64,000 bases of DNA from Holophagaceae bacterium (GTDB lineage Bacteria; Acidobacteriota; Holophagae; Holophagales; Holophagaceae): positions 868,001 to 932,000 of the forward strand of contig JADKKO010000004.1 of NCBI GenBank assembly GCA_016720465.1, in the 5' to 3' direction. This document shows positions 17,008 through 24,624 of this stretch, piece after piece (position 1 is the first letter of the stretch; each line of letters begins with the position of its first letter). The notes under the pieces are model-generated. The model worked only from the letters and a program-made list of their open reading frames with translations, searched no databases and was not told where the DNA came from. Position numbers and translations under genes: made by a program.

Positions 17008-17366
17008 CAGGCGCGGCCGTAGTTGTCTTGCAGGCGCTCGATGTCGGCTTCGTCGAAGGTGCCCAGGCTGATCTCCAGCACACGGACGGCATGCGCCGTA
17101 GACGCGTCGCAGCTCAGGCGATGGGTGCTGCCGGTGGGCAGCCAGAGCTCCTGGCCGACGGCCGGCCGCAGCGTTTCGCCATCCAGTTCCACCACCACGC
17201 CGTCGTCCAGGGCCACCCACAGCTCCCCGCGATGGGCGTGCCGCTGCAGGCTCAGGCGCTGCCCTGGAGAGCAGGTGAGGATCTTCACCGTGCAGGGCGT
17301 GTTCAACACGAACTGGTCGAAGGAGCCCCAGGGCTTGTCAACGTGGAGTGAGGTCGGCTTATCCAT
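17007..17366 (-). CDS. Cupin, mannose-6-phosphate isomerase type II-like
   Basis: The 119-residue product is a single cupin barrel like the C-terminal domain of type II phosphomannose isomerase/ManC: KPWGSFDQFV, SPGQRLSLQRHAHRGELWVA, then VGQELWLPTGSTHRLS. Metal ligands are visible in QRHAHRGELW and the second motif His. It may isomerise or bind a sugar phosphate, but without the guanylyltransferase half the role is uncertain. The start at 17366 is chosen because the family begins there. The first 32 bp of this gene are duplicated upstream (17501-17532) around a structured element. Confidence 0.75.
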   Translation of the reverse strand: MDKPTSLHVDKPWGSFDQFVLNTPCTVKILTCSPGQRLSLQRHAHRGELWVALDDGVVVELDGETLRPAVGQELWLPTGSTHRLSCDASTAHAVRVLEISLGTFDEADIERLQDNYGRA

Positions 17367-17532
17367 GGTCCTACACCTTACCTTCATGACGGCCAGTTCG
17401 GGCTCCCGCGGCTCCGCCGACCACCCCCCGATCGCACTGTCCACTGGACAGTGCTCCCGTTCGCGCTTTGCGCTCACGGAGGGGGCCCCGTCCCCAAGGT
17501 TTGTCAACGTGGAGTGAGGTCGGCTTATCCAT
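17335..17532. repeat. Structured element A inside a 32-bp direct duplication of the cupin gene start
   Basis: The segment 17335-17366 (first 32 bp of the cupin gene) recurs exactly at 17501-17532; with mismatches the match extends about 10 bp further into the gene sequence. Between the copies lies a core (17421-17494). Hairpin 1 has 9-bp arms GCACTGTCC / GGACAGTGC and loop ACT (17434-17454). Hairpin 2 is CTCCCG...CGGAG with inner GCGC-TTT-GCGC. A flanking C-run and G-run can close the structure. The core ends GGGGCCCCGTCCC directly at the duplicated DNA. Related copies lie at 48184-48317 and 54987-55071. Confidence 0.85.
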
Positions 17533-17543
17533 AGCCATCAAGC

Positions 17544-19193
17544 CTAACCCAGGTTCAGCGTCACGTCCTGCCAGGGCACTTCATAGGGGACCACGTTGTG
17601 CTCGATGCCCTTGAGGGCGACCGGAGCCATTTTGATGAGCGACCCGGTGCCGATGATCTCCGCGGTGCGGGGCCCCACCACGATCTGTCCGGCCTTGGCG
17701 ACGCTGCTTTCCAGGCGCGAGGCCAGGTTCACCGTGGAGCCCATCACCGTGTAGTCCATGCGCTTTTCGCAGCCGATGTCCCCCGCGAAGGCCTCGCCGC
17801 TGTTGATGCCGATGCGCATCATGAGCTCGGGATAGCCGTCGGGCCGGTTGTCATTCAGGAATTTCAGTGCTTCCTGCATGGCGACGGCCGCCTCCAGGGC
17901 CAGCCGCGCATGGTTGGGTTCGGGCTGGGGAGCGCCGAAGAAGGCCATGATGGCGTCGCCGATGTACTTGTCCAGGGTCCCCCCGCGGGCGAATATCTGC
18001 TCGGTCATGGCTTCGAAGGTGCGGTTCAGGATGTTGGCGAGCTTGAGCGGCTCCATGCCTTCGCTCATGCGGGTGAAGCCGCTGATGTCGGCGAAGAGCA
18101 CCGTGATCTCGCTGCGCTGGGCTTGGAGGGCCGGAGATTCGAGGTTCTGGCTCGACTTGAGGATCTGGCCCACCACCGCCGGGGAGTGGTAGCGCTCCAG
18201 GCGTTGGCGGAACCGCGTTTCGCGCTCGCGCTGGATGCCCACGGCGGCGAAGTTGGCCATGGCCGAGAGCAGGTGCTCGTCCTCTCGCCGGAAGCCGCCC
18301 TTGCTGAGCGACGATTCCAGGTACACCACGCCCAGCGACTGGTCGTCCACGATGAGCGGCGCGCACAGGGCCGACGTGATGCCGTGGATCTTGATGCTGT
18401 CGCCGGCGGCGAAGCGGGGATCGATGCGCGCGTCCGTGGTGAGGATCGTCACCCGGTCCTTCATGGCCGTTCGGGCGATGGTCCGGCTGATGGGGGAGCT
18501 GTTGGCGCCGGGCTTCTCTTCCCAGACGTATTCGGGCAGCAATTCGCCGTCCTGTCCGCCCAGGAGGATGAATCCCCGCTGGCAGGGGATCTGGGCCGTC
18601 ACGAGGCTCATCACGGATTCCAGCAATTCTGCGAGATCCGAGGCCCGGAGCAGAGTCCCGGCCATGGAGGCCAGGCGCTGGAACAGGGAGGCCGCGCTGG
18701 TGGTGTTCTGGTCCGCCTGGTGCTGGGCCAGCATTTTTTCCAGGGACGCGTGGGGCACCATGATGGAGCCCGAAGCATCAAAGGCCCGGTCCTCCAGGGA
18801 GATGCCGGAACGGACGCTTTTGGGGGCGGTGAGGGCGTTGAGCGCATTCACCGCGTAGGAGCCGGTTCCGGTGGGACCAAACTTGGCGCTGGTGATGGGC
18901 GCGGGATCCCCATCCCCCACCCACTGGACGGGCACTTCGCCCATCAGGATGAGGTCCCCCTGCTTGAAGGGCGTGGGACTGTTCACCTGGACGCCATTCA
19001 CGGTGGTTCCGTTCAAGGAACGCAGATCCATCACGTGGGGCTTGCCGTCCAGCAGGAAAAACCTGGAATGCACGCGGCTCACGGCGGTGGCCATGATGCG
19101 GATGGTGGCCGCGTCGCCACGGCCGATGGTGACCCCCTCCTCGGTCAGATTGACCGGGTGCCGGACACCCTCCACCATCAGCGTGAGTTTCAT
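17544..19193 (-). CDS. Adenylate cyclase, class III, with FHA and GAF domains
   Basis: The 549-residue product has three domains. An N-terminal FHA domain (about 1-90: GVTIGRGDAATIRI, AVSRVHSRFFLLDG, LRSLNGTTVNGVQV) is followed by a GAF domain (about 190-350) and a C-terminal class III cyclase domain. The cyclase metal Asp residues lie in LFADISGFTRMSE and YIGDAIMAFFGAP, and the Lys and Thr expected for a class IIIb ATP-specific enzyme are in LDKYIG and DYTVMG. cAMP output controlled by a phosphothreonine-binding FHA and a small-molecule GAF is inferred. The ATG at 19193 starts directly at the FHA domain. It is transcribed divergently from rimO. Confidence 0.92.
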   Translation of the reverse strand: MKLTLMVEGVRHPVNLTEEGVTIGRGDAATIRIMATAVSRVHSRFFLLDGKPHVMDLRSLNGTTVNGVQVNSPTPFKQGDLILMGEVPVQWVGDGDPAPITSAKFGPTGTGSYAVNALNALTAPKSVRSGISLEDRAFDASGSIMVPHASLEKMLAQHQADQNTTSAASLFQRLASMAGTLLRASDLAELLESVMSLVTAQIPCQRGFILLGGQDGELLPEYVWEEKPGANSSPISRTIARTAMKDRVTILTTDARIDPRFAAGDSIKIHGITSALCAPLIVDDQSLGVVYLESSLSKGGFRREDEHLLSAMANFAAVGIQRERETRFRQRLERYHSPAVVGQILKSSQNLESPALQAQRSEITVLFADISGFTRMSEGMEPLKLANILNRTFEAMTEQIFARGGTLDKYIGDAIMAFFGAPQPEPNHARLALEAAVAMQEALKFLNDNRPDGYPELMMRIGINSGEAFAGDIGCEKRMDYTVMGSTVNLASRLESSVAKAGQIVVGPRTAEIIGTGSLIKMAPVALKGIEHNVVPYEVPWQDVTLNLG

Positions 19194-19319
19194 GAACCTG
19201 CCCAGAAAACTGGTCCAAAGAGTAGCACAGCGGGGCCAAGAGCCTGCTGAATGCGGCGAATTTCCAAAAGGAGAATAGGCATTTCCACGATAAGCTGGAT
19301 GGTTCGGCCGGAGCCATGC

Positions 19320-20708
19320 ATGCGCACCTTGTCCACCACAGTGGGATTCATGTCCCTGGGCTGTCCCAAGAACCTCGTGGATAGCGAGGTCATGCTGGGG
19401 CATCTGCGGCTCAAGGGTTATAGGATCACCAGCGAGATGGAGAAAGCCGACGTCCTGGTGGTGAACACCTGCGGATTCATCGACACCGCGAAGAAGGAAA
19501 GCGTGGACGCCATTCTGGAAGCCGCGGGGATGAAGAAGACCGGGGCCTGCAAAAAGCTCATCGTGGCGGGCTGCCTGGTGGAACGCTACCGAGATGAACT
19601 ACTGGCCGACATCCCCGAAATCGACGCCTGCCTGGGCACTCGCGACATCGAGCAGATCGCCGAGATCATCGGCGCCGGGGACCAGGTTTTCGAACCCGAG
19701 CAGAATCCCAACTACTTGTACGACGAGCACAGCCCCCGGCTGCTCACCACGCCCAAAGCCACGGCCTATCTGAAGATCAGCGAAGGCTGCGACCACACCT
19801 GCGCTTTTTGCATCATCCCGAAATTACGGGGCGGCCAGCGCAGCCGCAGCATCGAAAGCGTGGTGGCCGAGGCCCGGAATCTCGTGGCCCAGGGCATCCT
19901 GGAAATCAGCCTCGTGGCCCAGGACACTACGGATTACGGGCGGGATTTCGGCGATCCCGACGGCCTTGAAAAACTCATCCGGGCCCTGGGTGGAGTCGAG
20001 GGCCTGCGCTGGTTCCGCATCCACTACGCCTACCCGAACCGCCTCACCGAAGGCGTCATGCGCGCCATCGCAGAAACCAGAAATTGCGCCAAGTACCTGG
20101 ACATGCCTTTGCAGCATGCGGATCCCAAAGTGTTGAAGGAAATGGCCCGGGGCGGGAGCCGCACGAGCTTCCTGAAACTGCTTGCGAAGTTCCGTTCCAT
20201 CTGCCCGGAGATTTCCATCCGGTCCAATTTCATCGTGGGCTTCCCCAGCGAAACCGAAGCGGCCTTCGAGGAATTGCGGGCCTTCATTCAGGAAGCGCAG
20301 TTCGACCATGTGGGGGTCTTCACCTACTCGCCTGAGGAAGGCACGCCCGCCTTCGCCCTCGGCGATCCGATCCCCAAGCGGACCAAGGCCAGCCGCAAGC
20401 GAAAACTCATGGAATTGCAGCAGAAGATCGCCCGGGCCAAGAACCAGGCCCGGGAAGGCCAGGTCATTGAAGTGATCGTCGAGGGTCTCCACGAAGAGAC
20501 CGAATTGATCCTCAAAGGCCGCCACCAGGGCCAGGCCCCCGAAGTGGACGGCAACGTCCTCATCGTCGGCGGGGAACCCGTCATTGGAAGCATCCAGAAA
20601 GTCCGCATCACAAAAGGCCATGCTTATGACTTGATCGGCGAAGTGGTGGAGGGCGGCATCGAAGAGGCCGTAAAAGCGTTCGAATCCGGCGTGTTGGCTT
20701 CCCGCTGA
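19320..20708 (+). CDS. rimO: Ribosomal protein S12 methylthiotransferase
   Basis: RimO is a radical-SAM enzyme that adds a methylthio group to an aspartate of ribosomal protein S12. The 462-residue product has the N-terminal UPF0004 domain with its cysteines (SLGCPKNLVDSE, VNTCGFIDTAKKES, AGCLVERY), the radical-SAM CxxxCxxC cluster (GCDHTCAFCIIPKLRG) and a C-terminal TRAM domain. PKNLVDSE distinguishes RimO from MiaB. The ATG at 19320 fits the family start; an in-frame ATG 21 bp upstream is possible. It is divergent from the cyclase gene. Confidence 0.96.
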   Translation: MRTLSTTVGFMSLGCPKNLVDSEVMLGHLRLKGYRITSEMEKADVLVVNTCGFIDTAKKESVDAILEAAGMKKTGACKKLIVAGCLVERYRDELLADIPEIDACLGTRDIEQIAEIIGAGDQVFEPEQNPNYLYDEHSPRLLTTPKATAYLKISEGCDHTCAFCIIPKLRGGQRSRSIESVVAEARNLVAQGILEISLVAQDTTDYGRDFGDPDGLEKLIRALGGVEGLRWFRIHYAYPNRLTEGVMRAIAETRNCAKYLDMPLQHADPKVLKEMARGGSRTSFLKLLAKFRSICPEISIRSNFIVGFPSETEAAFEELRAFIQEAQFDHVGVFTYSPEEGTPAFALGDPIPKRTKASRKRKLMELQQKIARAKNQAREGQVIEVIVEGLHEETELILKGRHQGQAPEVDGNVLIVGGEPVIGSIQKVRITKGHAYDLIGEVVEGGIEEAVKAFESGVLASR

Positions 20709-20738
20709 ATCGGTGCCGAGTCCCGTTACACTTCACAG

Positions 20739-21425
20739 ATGCTGGAACTGAGGGACATTACCCGCGCCTATGAACTGGGCGGAGAAAAGGCCGGCGCCTT
20801 CGGCGTCAGTTTCAGCGTTCCGGCGGGATGCCTCGCGGTGTTGGCGGGGCCTTCGGGCAGCGGCAAGACCACGCTCCTGCAACTGGCCGGATTGCTGGAC
20901 GAGCCCGATGCAGGCGAGGTTTTCCTGGAAGGCCAGCCCGTCTCAAGGCTTCCCGAAAAAGCCCGCTGCGAACTGCGCCTCCGGCGCTTGGGTTTCGTGT
21001 TTCAGGCATTCAACCTGGTGCCCGTGCTTTCGGCCCTGGAGAACGTGATGCTGCCGCTCCAATTGCAGGGCAGGAAGCCTGAAGACGCCCATCATCTTGC
21101 GGCCGAAGCCCTTGACCGTGTGGGCCTTTCCGATCGCCTGGGGCATCGCCCGGGCCAGCTCAGCGGGGGCCAGCAGCAGCGGGTGGCCATCGCCCGGGCC
21201 CTGGCGCCGGGCCCGGTCCTGGTCCTTGCGGACGAGCCCACGGCCAGCCTGGATCACGCCCACGGCGGGCCGCTCATGGACCTCATGGCGCAGCAGTGCC
21301 GCGAGTCCGGGGTGAGTTTTCTCGTGGCCAGCCATGATCCCTCGGTGATCAGCCGCGCCGATCTAGTATTCCGGCTGGCCGACGGCCAACTTGTGGCCAC
21401 GGAGCAGGCGCCGGTGATCGCATGA
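20739..21425 (+). CDS. ABC transporter ATP-binding protein (LolD/MacB-type)
   Basis: The 228-residue ATPase has Walker A (AGPSGSGKTTLLQ), the Q-loop region (FVFQAFNLVPVLSALENVMLP), the ABC signature (LSGGQQQRVAIARAL) and Walker B (VLVLADEPTASLD). The FQAFNLVP segment and small size place it in the LolD/MacB/FtsE-like group, which powers FtsX-type permeases rather than solute pores. Its stop overlaps the next gene, the permease, by 4 bp (ATGA). It probably forms an envelope exporter or lipoprotein-release complex. Confidence 0.93.
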   Translation: MLELRDITRAYELGGEKAGAFGVSFSVPAGCLAVLAGPSGSGKTTLLQLAGLLDEPDAGEVFLEGQPVSRLPEKARCELRLRRLGFVFQAFNLVPVLSALENVMLPLQLQGRKPEDAHHLAAEALDRVGLSDRLGHRPGQLSGGQQQRVAIARALAPGPVLVLADEPTASLDHAHGGPLMDLMAQQCRESGVSFLVASHDPSVISRADLVFRLADGQLVATEQAPVIA

Positions 21426-22669
21426 TATTGGCCCGCCTGGCTCTTCGCAATGTGCTGCGGAACCGCCGCCGCACGGTGCTGACGCTGCTGGTGGTCATCG
21501 CCGGGTTTATGGCTTTGAGCCTTGCGGGTGGCTTCATGGCGCAGACCTTCGACGGTCTCAGCCAGGCCGCCATCCGGGGCGGCATCGGGCACATCCAGTT
21601 ATTGCATCCCCAGGCATTGGAGAGTGATGAGGGCCAGAGCCTCGAATTCGCCATCCCCGATGGCGAAGCGCTGGCATCGCGGCTTCGCAAGGATCCAGCC
21701 ATCGCCGAAGTGCTGCCGCGCATCCAGTTCATGGGGCTGCTCAGCAATGGTCCCAAGAGCGTCGCCTTCCTGGGCGCCGGCGTGGATCCGGTCCGCGAGC
21801 CGCAGTTCATGGCGGTGCTGGAAAGCTTGAAAGATGGGGCCAAAGCCAATGGTGGAGCCGGTTCACGCTGGCTTTCCGGCGCGCCGGGCAGTCGCGACGT
21901 GATCCTGGGCGTAGGCCTAGCGAAGAGCCTCGGCGCGACCGTGGGAAGTTCGCTCACCCTCATGTCCACCAACAAGGATGGCGGGCTCAACGCGCTGGAT
22001 GTGGAGGTCGTGGGGCTCCAGGACCTGGGCTTGCGGGAACTGAACGAGCGGGTGCTGACCGTGAGCCTGGATACGGCGTCCTCCCTGGTGGATGCGGGCC
22101 CGGCGCGGTCGCGGCTCTCCATCCTGTTGAAGCGTCCCGAAAACACATCCAAGGAATTGCCGCGCATCCAGAGCCTCGCGGGCCAGGATGCGCGAGCGCT
22201 CCCCTGGTTCGAGCTGGCCAGCTTCTACAAGCAGGTGAAGCTGCTCTACATCGCCATCTTCGGATTCATGGGCCTGGTGCTGTTCCTGGTCGTGCTGCTG
22301 GCCACCGCCAATACGCTGCTGATGTCCGTGATGGAGCGCGTCCGGGAATTCGGGACCCTGAGGGCCATGGGCCTGCAGGCGCCGCAGCTCACCGCGCTGC
22401 TGCAATGGGAGGGCGCCCTGCTGGGCCTTTGTGGCAGCGGCCTGGGTCTGCTGCTGACCTTGATCTTCCGCCTCGCGGTCAATGCGCTGCACTTGCAGAT
22501 GCCGGCTCCGCCGGGCACCAGCCACGGCTATGAACTGAACATCCATCTCGTGCCGATGGTCTACCTGTGCGTGTTCATCGGCCTGCAACTGACCCTGCAG
22601 TTCAGCGCGCTGTTTCCGGGGCTCAAGGCCGCGAAACTGCGGATCGTGGAGGCGCTGCGGCATGTCTGA
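21422..22669 (+). CDS. FtsX-like ABC transporter permease
   Basis: The 415-residue protein has the MacB/LolC-type layout. One N-terminal membrane helix (RTVLTLLVVIAGFMALSLAGG) leads to a large periplasmic domain (about 45-270). Three C-terminal helices follow, with the FtsX signature around VMERVREFGTLRAMGLQAPQ. It partners the ATPase encoded immediately upstream (4-bp overlap). A third component such as a membrane-fusion protein is not seen nearby. Lipoprotein release or macrolide-type export cannot be told apart from sequence alone. Confidence 0.9.
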   Translation: MILARLALRNVLRNRRRTVLTLLVVIAGFMALSLAGGFMAQTFDGLSQAAIRGGIGHIQLLHPQALESDEGQSLEFAIPDGEALASRLRKDPAIAEVLPRIQFMGLLSNGPKSVAFLGAGVDPVREPQFMAVLESLKDGAKANGGAGSRWLSGAPGSRDVILGVGLAKSLGATVGSSLTLMSTNKDGGLNALDVEVVGLQDLGLRELNERVLTVSLDTASSLVDAGPARSRLSILLKRPENTSKELPRIQSLAGQDARALPWFELASFYKQVKLLYIAIFGFMGLVLFLVVLLATANTLLMSVMERVREFGTLRAMGLQAPQLTALLQWEGALLGLCGSGLGLLLTLIFRLAVNALHLQMPAPPGTSHGYELNIHLVPMVYLCVFIGLQLTLQFSALFPGLKAAKLRIVEALRHV

Positions 22670-23276
22670 GTCTCAAGTCCCAAGTCCCAAGCCCCAAGGT
22701 GCGGGTTCCAGCGCGGCATCCTACCTAGCGCCCCGCTGGGCCTGGTGGGTGGCCACGGGATTCGGGAGCGGATATCTGAAGCCCGCGCCCGGGACCTGGG
22801 GCAGCCTGGCGGCTCTGGCGGCCTGGTGGCTCCTTCTCCAGCTTGTGGGTTTCAGGATGATCGAGCAATGGGCCTCGCTGCACGGACGCCTCACGATTCC
22901 GATGGCCCTTGCGCTTGGGATGGCGCTCCTGGGCATCACGGCCTCGGACCGGGTGGTGCGGGAAACGGGGTTGAAGGACCCGGGCTTCATCGTCGCGGAT
23001 GAATGGGCGGGGATGTGGATCGCGCTGATGCCGATCCTATGGCATGCCGGTTCCCTGCATCCCGGGTGGGGGCTGCTTCGCGTCGTGGCGCCCTTCGCGC
23101 TCTTCCGGCTTTTCGATATCTGGAAACCCTGGCCCTGCCATCAACTTCAGGTGTTGCCTGGGGGCACCGGCGTGGTGATCGATGACGTGGCCGCAGGCAT
23201 CTACGCCGCCGCAGGAACCTACCTGTTGGATGGCTGGCTCGTCCTGCATCTGCCGGTTCTGCGGATCGCCCCATAG
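22662..23276 (+). CDS. pgpA: Phosphatidylglycerophosphatase A
   Basis: PgpA removes phosphate from phosphatidylglycerophosphate in phospholipid synthesis at the inner membrane. The 204-residue product has PAPGTWGSLAALAAWW, DPGFIVADEWAGMWIAL, LFRLFDIWKPWP and GVVIDDVAAGIYAA, typical of the family, with several membrane helices. The start overlaps the permease stop by 8 bp. The N-terminal tail SESQVPSPKPQG is unusual: it is encoded by a 7-bp word array (22673-22699) and precedes the conserved region. The conserved part begins near residue 22. Confidence 0.93.
   Translation: MSESQVPSPKPQGAGSSAASYLAPRWAWWVATGFGSGYLKPAPGTWGSLAALAAWWLLLQLVGFRMIEQWASLHGRLTIPMALALGMALLGITASDRVVRETGLKDPGFIVADEWAGMWIALMPILWHAGSLHPGWGLLRVVAPFALFRLFDIWKPWPCHQLQVLPGGTGVVIDDVAAGIYAAAGTYLLDGWLVLHLPVLRIAP
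22673..22699 (+). repeat. 7-bp word array (AAGTCCC) inside the pgpA start
   Basis: The words CAAGTCC, CAAGTCC, CAAGCCC and CAAGG follow one another at 7-bp steps. The array is read in frame as SQVPSPKPQ in PgpA. The inverted form of the same array forms the end of cmk at 42093-42119. Confidence 0.8.
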
Positions 23277-23351
23277 GACCTTTCTTGCATGATCGAGGGC
23301 CGTTCGCGGAAACTGCAGGGGTCCATGATCGGCGAGTGAACGCGGAGTCCC

Positions 23352-24125
23352 ATGAAAGTCAGCATCATCACGCCCACGTTCGAACGGGAGCATTTCGCTG
23401 AAAAGCTTTACGGCTGCTTCGCGGCCCAGTCTTTCCCCGACAAGGAGCTGCTGGTGCTGGACGACAGCCCGGAGCCCTCGCCTTTCTTCACGAACTGCGG
23501 CGATCCCCGGGTCCGCTACTGGCATCAACAGACGCGCATGGCCAACGGGCAGAAACGGAACATCCTCGCGGGCCGGGCCACCGGCGAGGTGATCGCCCAC
23601 TTCGATGACGACGACTACTACGCCCCCCCATACATCGAGACGATGGTCCAGCTTTTGGCGGGGCACGACCTCATCAGCCTCAGCGGGTGGTACCTCTACA
23701 GCCTGAAGCACCGGTTCTTCGGCTACTGGGACAAGGCCAATCCACAGCAGGAGCACTACGAATTGAGCCCCGAGGGGCTGCGCCATTTGATGTTCAAGGG
23801 AGTCACGCCCGAAACGGTGTTCGCCCACGTGCTCGGCTACGGGTTCACCTATGTCTACCGGAAGCAGGCCTGGGAGGGCGTTTCCTTCGACGACGCCCAC
23901 CACGGTTCGGACTTCCGCTTCGCGCAGGCGCTGTTGGCGCAGGGGCGGGACATCGCCACCTTCCAGGACCAGCAGGCCCTGGTGCTGCACACGATCAGCA
24001 CCAACAACGTGTCCGCTGTGTTTCCGCAATACCAGTTGCCGGATTTCCTGCTGCCGATGATCTTCGGCGAGGGCATCCGGCGCTACCTGGACGTGAAGCT
24101 GCCGGGCGAGCAGGATCAGCCTTGA
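23352..24125 (+). CDS. Family 2 glycosyltransferase
   Basis: The 257-residue product is a GT-A fold transferase. It has the N-terminal nucleotide-sugar motif KVSIITPTFERE, the segment LLVLDDSPEPSP and the metal-binding DxD region HFDDDDYYAPPY. An acidic catalytic region follows (GVSFDDAHHGSDF). It should transfer a sugar to an envelope polysaccharide or lipid; donor and acceptor are not predictable. It is monocistronic, 75 bp after pgpA, and followed by a 499-bp repeat-rich gap. Confidence 0.85.
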   Translation: MKVSIITPTFEREHFAEKLYGCFAAQSFPDKELLVLDDSPEPSPFFTNCGDPRVRYWHQQTRMANGQKRNILAGRATGEVIAHFDDDDYYAPPYIETMVQLLAGHDLISLSGWYLYSLKHRFFGYWDKANPQQEHYELSPEGLRHLMFKGVTPETVFAHVLGYGFTYVYRKQAWEGVSFDDAHHGSDFRFAQALLAQGRDIATFQDQQALVLHTISTNNVSAVFPQYQLPDFLLPMIFGEGIRRYLDVKLPGEQDQP

Positions 24126-24147
24126 TCTTCTTCGCGTTGGAAAGTCA

Positions 24148-24604
24148 AAGAAGCCACGAAAGGGACAGGAACAGGACAGGAAATTCTTTCCTGGTTATCC
24201 CCCAATCTCGGCGGAGGAAGCGTGCCCGCGAAGGGCCGCGAAGCCGCTGCGCTCTGGCGAAGGGCCGCGAAAAGTTAATTCAACCCGGGATCGCTTCGCG
24301 GGGGCGCGCAGCGCCCGCGGGCCCCTGGGCCCGCGAATTCAGGCGGCCCGGCGCGGATCACACCTTGGTGCGAGCCCGTCGCCGGGCCGCCTGAATTCCA
24401 TCCGCGAGGCTGGCCCATGATGAGTCTCCTGGTCGCCAAAGCGCTGGTGTGGCAAAAGAGATTTCGCGGCCCTTCCTTCACCCCTTCTCGGTATCGGCCT
24501 AGCTAGTACCCGTGGCCGGCAGCTATTCGCGGCCCTTCGTGGGATGCCTTTTCAGCCTGAGGCTCGTGGGTAATCAGGATGCTTTATTCGTGCCCTTCGC
24601 GGCT
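24148..24604. repeat. Inverted pair of CGCGAAGGGC word arrays around a hairpin
   Basis: The left words (24148-24273) include GCCACGAAAGGGAC and two copies of CGAAGGGCCGCGAA. The right words (24461-24604) include TTTCGCGGCCCTTCC, TTCGCGGCCCTTCGTGG and TCGTGCCCTTCGCGG. They are looser than the other arrays but clearly opposite in orientation. Confidence 0.65.
24326..24417. repeat. Long hairpin element, copy 2
   Basis: Perfect 19-bp arms GAATTCAGGCGGCCCGGCG at 24335-24353 and its complement at 24380-24398 enclose a 26-nt loop that can pair as CACC-TT-GGTG. Outer arms TGGGCC (24326) and GGCCCA (24412) frame it. The stem differs from copy 1 at 14355-14475, but the loop (CCTTTGGTGCG versus CCTTGGTGCG) and outer arms are shared. 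Confidence 0.8.
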
Positions 24605-24624
24605 GCATTTACTGACTGTATCGC

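Larger units (their letters stand above)
24126..24624. other. Repeat-filled intergenic region
   Basis: There is no credible gene in these 499 bp. The left part holds words such as GCGAAGGGCCGCGAA, and the right part holds the inverse TTCGCGGCCCTTCG, so the two sides are complementary arrays. A large hairpin lies in the centre. Confidence 0.75.
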
